A stretch of 64,000 bases of DNA from Drosophila persimilis. Its lineage: Eukaryota; Arthropoda; Insecta; Diptera; Drosophilidae. A model generated the notes under the pieces. The model saw nothing but the letters and a program-made list of their open reading frames with translations. It was not told the origin of the DNA and made no database searches. Every line of letters starts with the position of its first letter. The first letter of the stretch is position 1. The translations under genes were made by a program, and so were the position numbers. The stretch is from assembly GCF_003286085.1 (NCBI RefSeq), contig NW_020825294.1, forward strand, positions 2,108,001 to 2,172,000, given 5' to 3'. Positions 1 to 10,303 of the stretch are shown here, one piece after another.

Positions 1-108
1 CCATTAAAAATAAATCCAAGGCAATGCTGCGATCAAAATCTTTGGGCAGATCGTTCCAAATAAATAACTCATAGCCCGCGCCATTTCGTGGGCGACAGAT
101 ACAGATAC

Positions 109-123
109 GTATCTTGCAGATAT
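109..123. repeat. Gapped palindrome GTATCT-TGC-AGATAT (near match)
   Basis: This is an 11 of 12 match to the GTATCY-NNN-RGATAC palindrome that recurs through the window. It lies inside a run of AGATAC/GTATCT words at 97-140, so a microsatellite origin is possible for this copy. Confidence 0.5.
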
Positions 124-653
124 AGTATATCTGTATCTGTGTTCTGGTTTTGCTTGGGTTCTGCTTGGAACGGAAGCGTTGACACTCGGACAATGACGAA
201 TGCCGTTCACCAAAAAGTCTCTTTTATAATACGTTTTGTTCGCGATTCTCGGGGATCTTTTTTGTGTATATATTTTTTTGTTGGATATTCAAATTTTTTC
301 CTTATGCATTTAAGCATCTGCTTAATGAGTTTTTAAGCTTTTTGATTGTCTGTGTTCTGCCATCAATTTGAAAAATAAAAGCGTGCAATTCTTTTTTGGT
401 CATTTTTGGCTTGAAGAAAAAGAAAGCTTTCATGTAAAATTAAGGTAGTTTCTCAGGCTTCCTCCTCTGCTTTTCCCCTCCCAAATGTTCGGAAAACTTC
501 ACACAATTTCTATTCAAACAATATTTATACACTGAAGCAATCATCATAATTCTCTACTAATCAAAACCTCTCCCGGCGGACGGGGGAAAACTAGATTTGT
601 GGCATTCTAAAATATGCAGAATCCACACAGAGATTATGCTCGTGGATGCCTGC

Positions 654-668
654 GTATCCAGCGGATAC
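654..668. repeat. Gapped palindrome GTATCC-AGC-GGATAC
   Basis: A perfect 6+3+6 inverted repeat in noncoding DNA upstream of tsh. It is one of five exact matches to GTATCY-NNN-RGATAC in the window. The flanks are unique sequence, not a GTATCT microsatellite. Function unknown; a dimeric protein-binding site is an inference. Confidence 0.7.
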
Positions 669-2699
669 CTTTAGCATCGAATCGAAGAAGAATTCCAAAT
701 AATAATTTATCAAACGGAATTTTACGATCTCGAACACATAAAAAAATTAATGTTCTGCGAGAGCGGCCGCGGCGGCGGCGGCGACAAAAGATGCGATAGA
801 CCGAAGGCCTTCTCGAGGAGAGATCTCTCTGTCAAAGTGGCAGAAGAAGAAGAAATATTAAATAAAAAAAGGAAATGCCCAAATCAAATTATAGAATCGT
901 AAAAGTATTTATTACCACCAGGGACCTCATCAGTGGGGGGCTCTCCCTCTCCCTCTCTCTCTCTCTCTCTGTCTCAGTTTTACAGGAGTGTTGGCAGGCG
1001 AGAACCGTCAGAAGCAATGGCTGTGCTGTGCTCTTTCTCTTTCCTTGGGCCCCGTCTCTGTCTGTCAAGTGGGTTCCAAGTGATTTGATTATTATCGGTT
1101 AATTGGTAAATCGTAAAAACTTTTACGATTCATTCGCCCCTCGACCGTCGGGGGCATTAAGTGGGACTGGGGCTGACGATGGCTCCTTTTGGGAGCAACA
1201 AGTGCAGTCAGCAGGCCAGGACTCCCGCTCTCAGCCAATAAAATCACACCGGACAGCCGTTGAAGAAGCACACACGAGAGCTGTCCACCATTTTCCACTC
1301 GTCATCGATGGCATCCATTTTTATGGCTCTCCAGGCATTCGTCAAGCCGGGCATCATTCGATGGCTTCTAAGTCCCAGATAAATGTAAGCTTTTCAAGCA
1401 GCTCTCTTAATGGATCATAATTTTGGCATTATGGGGGATTGTCTTGAGTGGGGAATAGAGGAATACCCATTAGAATAAACACAATTAGAATAGTCATTGG
1501 AGGAGGAGGAAGCGCTGTAGCATAATAATACGATGGAATAGCCCCAGTTCTTCTGAGTTTCTTGATTTCCCATCATAATTTTAAAGCAAACCCATACTCT
1601 TCTGCCCTCCAAAGGCCTATTTCCTGATTTTCCCTCTCGAAAAAACATATTTAAAGCATAAATTGCAACATAATTTCCTCATAAATCACATCAGCAACTT
1701 TTGAAAACGAAATTCGACCCATAGAATCCATCTTGAACTCGTAAAAATGTAACATTTTACAGATTCAGCCTCTCAAAAGAAAATTACAGCCCTCATGCCC
1801 AAAGTCCAAGTGCCGCTAATTTAATTGTTTTTCCAGCCAAAAGCCAAAAAGGGAAAAACTTCTTCAAGTTTTTTTCCATCCAAGTGCAGTGCCACACGCA
1901 CCAGAAAAACACACCCCCAACCCCGGGGCAACCACCACCCCTTGAGCGACAACGACGACGACGACGACGAAAAGGAGACAAAAGAAAACTGCAGTGAGAG
2001 AAAAAAGACAAAACAAAGAGTGACATGTCAAGTGACTGCAGAAAGGGATGGGGATGGGGGATGACAATCAGCAGAAGAAGATGCAGAAGGAGCCGCCGCC
2101 AGTCCTATCCGAGAAGAGAACGACAGAGAGAGATGGAGAGAGAGTCACGCTTCAAATTGACGAGGACGAAAAGCTCAAAAGCAACAACTTGGAAGCTGGT
2201 CCCTCGACCCACTCTCCCTCTCTCTCTTCCACTCGCTTCTATTACCGCTATTTATTTAGCTGTTTTACATTGTCATTCCCTCTGCAGCCCACACACACAC
2301 ACGCACACACACACAGAGAAGCACCCGCGCATTGCAAAAATAAGCAGAAGAAGAAGCGAAACGAATGTCAGACAGAGAGACAAAATGTCGAAAGCGCGAC
2401 AGCTGCAGCAGCAGAGGGCAGCGACGTCGCAGCAACAAATTAGAACGAGAGACACCTACACATACATATGTATGTACATATGTATATACCTCTCGTCTAT
2501 GTATTGTACAACTGAATGGCAGGGGAGTGGGAGGTGTGAGCAGGCCAGCGCATGCGAGCGAGAAAATTTGTTTTGAACTGTCATAAATCTTAATTGCGGC
2601 GGAGTGATGGAATCGGAATCGTAGGAGTATAGGGCATACGAAAGGGTGATACGAAAGAGCGGGAAGGCTGACGAAAGGCGGCAAAACAGATTTCACACG

Positions 2700-2935
2700 C
2701 ACGCACACACACACGCAGACAGCCTCTCTCTCTCTCTCGCTCTCCGAGAGAGGCAGTCATTTCCCCTGCGTTCCATTCCCATTCATTCGAGAAGATTTAT
2801 CACCAATTGGTGCGAAGGGGAAACTGATATTGCTGGTGCGCATGCTCTCGCTTGCATGTGCGCTCTCTCTCTGCTGTGCTCCCTCTCTATCTCTCTCTGC
2901 CGCAAAAGAGAGCGAATATCAAGCGGGCTTTTGTA
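2700..2935 (+). promoter_or_regulatory. GAGA-rich promoter-proximal region of tsh
   Basis: Dense CTCTC/GAGAG tracts lie at about 2724-2752, 2860-2900 and 2908-2914, just upstream of the likely start of the tsh transcript. GAGAG is the core site of Drosophila GAGA factor (Trl), and such clusters are typical of paused developmental promoters and Polycomb-regulated genes. The tracts are seen directly; GAF occupancy is inferred. Confidence 0.5.
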
Positions 2936-3068
2936 GTTGTTCTTCAGTCCACAGCGGACCGTTACAGCGTGATCATGTTTGAAAAGCTTTGCGGCGCGTA
3001 AGCTCTCACAATCGCAGTGCCCGAAAAGTACGTAAAAAAGGGTAAACGCCACGCTACGTCGCTGCCTT

Positions 3069-3125
3069 CGCACAGTAAACAGTAATTAATTAGCAGAGAG
3101 CCCTGAGCAGCGCTGCTACTGTGCG
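3069..3125. repeat. 9-bp inverted repeat near the tsh promoter
   Basis: CGCACAGTA at 3069-3077 is matched by its exact reverse complement TACTGTGCG at 3117-3125, with a small CAGCGCTG palindrome between the arms near 3107. It ends about 40 bp before a candidate initiator. It could be a binding site for a dimer or simply chance. Confidence 0.4.
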
Positions 3126-3162
3126 CGAGCGAGATAGGCGCACAATTTAATCACGTCTCACG

Positions 3163-3181
3163 TCAGTTGTCGGCTTTCAGT
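3163..3181 (+). promoter_or_regulatory. Candidate initiator(s) of tsh
   Basis: TCAGTT at 3163-3168 matches the Drosophila initiator TCAKTY with A+1 at 3165. A second similar word, TCAGTG, lies at 3178. AGAGA at +28 matches four of five bases of a downstream promoter element, which is weak. No TATA box lies at -30. Another perfect initiator word, TCAGTC, occurs at 2945. The true start cannot be fixed from sequence alone. Confidence 0.3.
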
Positions 3182-4792
3182 GGGTGGTGTAAGAGAGTGG
3201 AAACGGAACAACGGTAACAAAAAGAAAAGGCAGCAAAAGTAATCAACACGCAGCGCTGTCGACCCACACACACACGAACACAGTCATACTGCGCCGACTG
3301 CGTTGCGCCGTCGCTTAACGCAAATCGAATCAAAATTGCCGTCGCCAAAACGCGGGCTTCGTGTTAACGAACGTTTGTCGTCTCTCGTCAAAAAAACAAA
3401 CAAAAAAAACAAAGTCAGCAGCAAGCAGAGCAGCAGCCCCAGCACAGCATCCAAGCAGCTCCAAAACAGGGAGCAGAAGCGAAGCACAGCACAGCAGCAG
3501 GCAGCGCCAGCAACAGTCGCGCAGCAGACAAAACGAAACGTGCGCGTCGCTGCCGTCGCGCTTTGAACTTCATTTTTTTGGTATCAATCAGCGGCAGAGG
3601 GGGGGCAGAGAAGAACGCAACCGACGACGCGAGCGACGCGACGCGTCTGATTCTTGACTGAATCAGAGTGACAGCCCCCACCCCTCCCACTCACCCGAGC
3701 AACACACACACGCACACACACACACACGGCAGAGGGCCATCAGCAGCGCAGTAGCAGAGCCGAAGAAGCGCGACGCGAGGCACAGCAGTGGCAGGCCGAC
3801 AGCAGAAGCGGCAGCAGAATTCATTCGAATTCGGACTCTCAAACGAGTAACGACGAGGAATCCGTAACTCGGAACACACTCATACACGCACACATACAAC
3901 ATACATCTCGTATACGTACACGCGACGCGCGACTCGCGTGTTCCCAAGAAATTTAACAGTAATATTACAACAGAAAAGCGAGAGAAGCAAAGGAGAAAAA
4001 TGAATTTTGAACGCCATTCAAGCCACAAGAAAAATATTCAAAAATGCAAGTGTGATACGAAACGTAATAATAATTAAGAGTATTTTTGAAAGAAGAGAGT
4101 CCTACCATCATATCTAGTCAAAAATTGAGTTGAAAAGTTCATCAAACATGAAATGCGCTTCAAATGTTTGATCAAGACTGAAACAAAAACCCAAGCACAA
4201 CAACAAAATTATTCAACAAAAAAACAAACAACTACAACAAATGGTTCAACAAAGTATACGTAAAAAACAAACCACGAAAACAAAAACAAATACAAATACA
4301 AATACAACAAATTATTATACCCCACAAATATATTTATTAAACTAAAACTTAAAACAAACTACAAAAATATATATAGTATATTTAACAATATTTTGCTCAC
4401 AACAAAATTCAAACAACAAAATAATGTAAAAATCAACAAACAACAAAAAAAACCCTTAACGAAGTATACGATTCAATGCAATTATTAAATTAAATTTAAA
4501 AACAAAAATATTTAAACCTACATTTTTGTCTGCCATACGATATATAAAATAAAACAAATATATATATATATATATATATATCGGAAAATCCAAACAAAGT
4601 TATACGCTACAACAAAACAAATTCTATACGAAAAAAACGTACCAAGTGCAAAAAACAAAACAAAACAAAAATTTATGAATATTGTGTCAAATTACGAATA
4701 AGTTCTGATCGACAAATCCTGTTAGCCAGGATATAGAACATACTGCTGCAAAGTTCTCTATCAAAACCGTCAAAATTCAACAAAATCTCAAC
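3165..4792 (+). other. tsh: Probable 5' leader of tsh
   Basis: The stretch before the tsh ATG is A-rich and full of CAACAAAA-like words, typical of long Drosophila developmental 5' UTRs. It includes an AT dinucleotide run at about 4557-4580 and no splice signals that demand a further intron. Its 5' boundary is inferred from the candidate initiator and is uncertain by several hundred bases. Confidence 0.45.
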
Positions 4793-7700
4793 ATGTTGCA
4801 CGAGGCATTGATGCTCGAGATCTACAGACAGGCGCTAAATGCCGGGTAAGTGTTTGGCATTTTTGGGAGATACGATTATAATAGCCTTCTAAAAGGAATT
4901 TAGGGACATTTGGGGTAGATTTTTGGTAGATTTAGTTTGGAGATTCATAAAGTTATAGATGTGAATAGTTTTAGAATATATGTTTAATTTAGACGTCTTA
5001 TAGTTGGGGTTGAAAAGAGGACGATTACTTGGCTATGATTTGGTCCAGAAAACTATAGGGGGAGAATTGTTTGGAAAAACCTATAGGGAATCCCCTTTAG
5101 TGGAGAATTGAAACGGGAAAACTATGTGTAGAGTTCTATTGAAAATAAGGGACGAACTCTTTCTATTGGAATTTCATTCTATACGTTTCCAACTAAATCA
5201 AAGACGTTTACTAGCGAATATATAGAAAGACTAGGGGGCAAGCCCCTTGGATGACGACGACGATAATCGAGAGATATGTATTAAGAAAGAGTTTTATTAA
5301 ATTGCAAAAAGATGTAGCTATTTTATCGTTTTTAAACAAATTTTAAAAGTAATCTAGGAGGGGAAAAATATATCAAAACCTATCAATTATATGGACTATC
5401 ATTTCGTTCCGATTTAAAGTACATTTTTTCTGATCCTCTAAAAGTGATTTGATTGTAGTTCTTTAGTACAAACAGCTGTTCGTATATAGTTTCTTGGTTA
5501 TTACCAAACTGAAAGCCATAATAAAAGATAATTAGATCCATCTGGAGATAGTCCATAGAGCTGTGAAAACTATTCTAGATGGAAGTTGGAAGAGAAGCCT
5601 CAAAACGAGTTTTCGATTCTTGAAATTTGTTAGAAATTATCCTCTAGAAGTTTTCATACTTTAAGAACTAAAATCTATCCGTAACTATTTGCTTAGATCC
5701 ATATCTTTCCGTCTGGTTTCTGAAATACTGCCACAGATAGATTCCCCAGAAAATGATATAATTTTATAGCGCACTCTTCCACCATTCATCAAATCCACAA
5801 ATATAGAACCCAAAACTGTCGCCTAACCATATGAACGTTTTTAATCACATGAGAGGCCCTCTCTTTCATTTCGCCTCGTCATTCGGGGGGCCAGAATTCT
5901 GATTTTTGATAGCCAATGGCCCATTAAAATATTACTTTAGACTGTGGGGCGGGCACAGATAAATATACACCAAGAAATGATTATTTCATCCGAATCATTG
6001 ATGATTGGCGTCCTCGTCGTCGTCGTCGTCGTCGTGCACGTCGCACACCTGTCGTTATAAATTCTGCCCCACGCCAATATTTGAGGCACACCATATATCA
6101 GGGGCATATACAACCCACCCCCGCACCAGCGCCAGCAACCCGTGAGCAGCAGTTCTGTTTTCGAAAAACTATTGATTTATACTAATAAAACACACAACTC
6201 AGAAATCCCGAAACCCACAAGCAGAACCCCAAAAGAACAATAATTTTTATCAAGTTGTAAAATACGGAAAAACTTGATTTGTAATCGCTGGGGGGAATGG
6301 GGGTAAAAATTAAACACAAAAATTGTGCTATAGATTCCAAAATGATCTATCTTTTGGGGGCTGTGTGTGTGTGTGTGTGTGTGTATCTGAAAATTATGAT
6401 TAAACAAGTTTCGAGATACATCTGAAAACGGGTTTTCCCGTTGAGGGGAATGGGGCTGTGCTGTGTTGCATCTGTGGCATTACTAATAAAGTGCGACAAA
6501 TTGTCTCGTTTTGCTGCGAAAGATATACGAATTTGCAATATATGTAAATAATATTTGTTGCCTCCTTTTCGTTCGTCTACTTTGTAGATGGGAGGATGGA
6601 TGGGGTAGGAAAATGTGTTCAAGATATTTTACCAAGGCGATGACGTACCAGAAAATTTGAATAAATCATGCGAAAAGTGAAGAAAAACTCACGATACGCT
6701 CTGGTTGCCATCTTCTACTCAATTGGGTGGGGGGTGCCTGTATCTGTATCTTTGCCACTTAGCCCTCCCTCTCGCCCTCTCTTTCTATCTGGCATTGTAT
6801 CTGTGTATCTTTGTGTGTGTGAGTGTGTGTCTGCCTATTACCGGGAAGATTTATGTTCACAATTTGCCGCTGATTTGTGCGTGGTGTCTGTGAGTGTGTG
6901 TGTGTATCTGCGTATCTGTGTGTAGTAATATTCACTTTTGTTACCTTTACGGATTAGTCATGTTTTAGTTTTTTTTTCCCCCATTTAGACAGTGCACTAC
7001 AGTGCCTTACAAAAGTGTAGGAATGTGCATTCAAACGATTGATAACAGAAAATTAAGCGTATCAATCGCTATCTGCTATCTGATGGATACAATAGTCAGA
7101 ATATAGTAGATATATATGATATATTCTTGTATTTATTGCTTTAAGATATCATTATATCTGCTTGAAATTGCAATTAATCGATAATTTATCGAATTAAAAG
7201 CCTTATCGATGCTAACGCAGCAATTAAAAATCCTTTTTTTCCCAAATTAAACATGGCAGAAGCCCTGCTATCACCTCCAAACATTCGTGTATATACTAAC
7301 TCTACGCACTGTATCCCATTCCTTCCCCATGAAAGTCGTGGCTGCATAGATGCAACCATGTAACTCTCTCTCTTTCTCTCTCGCTGTCGATTATTAATGA
7401 GACAATTCCAAGCTGTAATTAACTGCACTCGAGAGGAGAGAAGTTGCGTATAAATCATTTGTGATTTAAGCTTAATCGAATAACGAGATTTCCGATTATG
7501 ATATGCTATTGCTATGAGGAAAACTTGTTGCCAAGAAAACAAAACACAACAGCAACACAACTGCCACAGCAATGGCTTTAATATGCGGGCTTAATCGTTG
7601 AATGCAATCTGGATGGATGGCTAATTAGCTGTGAGCGATCGGTGTGTAATAAGTATCTGTATCTATGATATGCTGTCATAAAACGCCGCCTGGGCTTACA

Positions 7701-10271
7701 GGTGTACCCCTATATGAATCATCTGAACACCGAACCAATCAATATTGTCTATAGTCTGGATCTGCCGTTTGTTTTTCTATGTACTATCCATCAATTAGGG
7801 AACTTTTGACAAACGTTTTCCTTCGAACAACTTAATTCCGTTTAAAGAAGTCTTTTTTTTTTTTGTTTTTTTTTGCTGTTTGAGCGATCGCTTCTTAAAC
7901 AATAGAACACCTGACAAATTGTTGACAACAGAAGAAACATATTTATATTTTCGTTATAGTATTTTGTTCATTCAAATCAAGTCACATTAACGCCGCTTTT
8001 GTTCAGTGATTTCCGCCATGGAATCAGCCCCACACACACACCGCCAGCAGACGCCCACACAGATATTACATATAGAGATACAGATACAGATACAGATACA
8101 GTGCCTAATCATCAAAGAATTTATAACCATTTTGCATATACTTCAAAGTCAATCAAGGCAATCATTCACCGACTCTCGCGCCCATAAAAAATGTTATATG
8201 TGTGTTACCATTTTCGATTGTAAATATACTCTAGGAAATCAAATTCCATATTTTTTCCTTCGGTTTTTTCGGTTTTTAATTTTTTTTTTATTGCCAATTA
8301 ATTTATGCAAACTGTTATGCGGAATGTGTGTCTATGGCCCAGCAACAAACAGCCAGATGATAATAATTGCCGCAGATCTCAGATCTCTGAGGAGATGCTT
8401 ACGATTATGAACATCTCGGGGGTCGGTCTCTGGTCTCTGCTCATAACTCAGGCCTCAAATCTCGAATTAAACGCCATTGTTCCAATATAGAGTTTTACGA
8501 CCCATAGAGCGGCGTTAGGCAGTCGCTGGAGCGAGGGAGGGGACGTACGAGGCAGTGGAATGTGTATCAGAGAGGGATAGACAGACAATGGTGGACAGAT
8601 GGACAGTGGAACGTGTATGGGCGAGGGTGAGGGGACAAACGGATAGTGGAACATTAAGCGGCGAAGCAATGGTGGTTTGTGGAACGTATATCGGGCTATG
8701 GGCAGAACAGATGGACTGTGGAACGTGGATGGATAGAGGGACAGTGGAACGTGGATGGAGAGAGGGACAGTGGATCGTAGATCACTGATAGCGGCACAGA
8801 CCGGCAGTGGAACGTATATCGTCGTTGGAGGGACAGATGGACTGATGGAACCCACAGCTGTGTTCCAAACGGCAGACACAGTTTCATTTTTTTTCTTTTG
8901 CTTTTTTTGTTGTTGTTGTTTGTTGTTTTCATTTTGGTTTATGGCGCCTTTTGAGATTTGAATAACAAATCGAAATGTTGACATATGTTTGGCATTGTTG
9001 CCATTGTTGTTGGGGTTTGTTCCTGCGGTTCGGTTTCGGTGGGGCTTATGATTTACCGCAAAATATAAACATATTTGGAGGGGGGGGGGATGTGGGGCAG
9101 ATTTCCAATATTATGCTCTTGATTGCTTATCCAATTTATGGTGGGGTTTTTTTTTATAGAGGAACCATTGGGCTTGTGAAAGTCTTTGATGGGGAGAGGA
9201 GAAAGCTCTAAAAGTGTACTTTGTAGATTGATTGATGAGTGATATGATGTAAATGAGGACATCTTAAGGGAAACAAAAGATAGAAGATTGTTTTACCAGG
9301 AAGATAGTTTCAAATGATGATTAGTAATCTTTAAAACACTCATTGAGAATCCCTAGAGGACCTAGAATATCTCCAAATTATACTTTTAACTAATTTCCTC
9401 CCCCTTTCTTTGCCTTTGCAGCGCTTTGCCCACAGCTCGTCCCCGTTCCACGGAATCGGCCAATTCCAGCGAGCGGTGTCCCTCGCACGAATCCAATTCC
9501 TCCGACAATGGGGGGCAGCGCGGGGACAACAGCGGAGGGGGTGTGATGCCAGCCACATCCATGCACTCGACATTCCCGGCCGTGCCGCAGAACCTGCCCG
9601 CACAGCCCCCCTCCATGGAGGCGTATCTGCATATGGTGGCCGCGGCCGCACAGCAGTACGGCTTCCCCTTGGCTGCGGCGGCGGCCGCAGGACCCCGCCT
9701 GCCCCTGCCCCTGCCCAATGAGGCGGCGGCCCCGTTCAAGCTGCCACCGCAAGCATCGCCCACGGCCTCCAGCAATCACTCGGAGGCGCTGGACTTTCGC
9801 ACGAATCTTTATGGCCGGGCGGAGTCCGCCGAGCCGCCAGCTTCCGAGGAGGAGGAGGACTTCGATGACGGGGCCAACAATCCCCTGGATCTGTCGGTGG
9901 GCACACGGAAACGCGGCCACGACGCCGAGCCACAGCTGGGCCACATCCAGGTGAAGAAGATGTTCAAGTCGGAGAGTCCTCCGGCGATTCCTTCGCCTAC
10001 GCCGGCGCCGCCCACTGCCAGCCAACTGATGCCCGGAGTGAATCCCTATCTGGCGGCTGTGGCGGCCGCCAATATTTTCCGCGCCGGACAGTTTCCCGAC
10101 TGGAATGGCAAAAGCGATCTGGTGGTGGATCCCCTCGAGAAGATGTCGGACATTGTGAAGGGAGGCGCCCAAGGACACAAGGAGAAGCATCATCATCATC
10201 ATCATCAGTCGAAGGCCACACCGCCCGCACAGTCAGCACCGCCAAAGAGTCCCGCACAGCAGCAGCAACAG

Positions 10272-10303
<32 letters not shown>

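Larger units (their letters stand above)
1..2690. other. Upstream noncoding DNA with simple repeats
   Basis: No open frame here has codon use or motifs of a real protein. The stretch holds GTATCT/AGATAC-rich sequence near 97-140, a CT tract at about 941-970, a GAC run at about 1950-1970, a CA tract at about 2288-2315, and CATATG/TACATA palindromic repeats at about 2460-2490. It is probably distal 5' regulatory DNA of tsh, an inference from position alone. Confidence 0.6.
4846..9421 (+). other. tsh: tsh intron
   Basis: A 4,576-bp intron from GTAAGT to a pyrimidine-rich TTTGCAG. It holds a CGT array at about 6010-6033, a TG microsatellite at about 6361-6384, a paired ATCGAT region near 7175-7210 and a minisatellite at 8555-8860. 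No nested gene with convincing coding signal was found on either strand. It is a likely site of tsh enhancers (inference). Confidence 0.85.

Noticed and set aside
2264-2715. Frames rich in Cys-Val or Thr-His near 2.3-2.7 kb
   Set aside because: They translate CA/GT and GA/CT microsatellites.
8448-8984. 178-codon minus-strand frame in the tsh intron
   Set aside because: Its Pro/Ser/Leu repeats simply translate the GTGGAACGT minisatellite.
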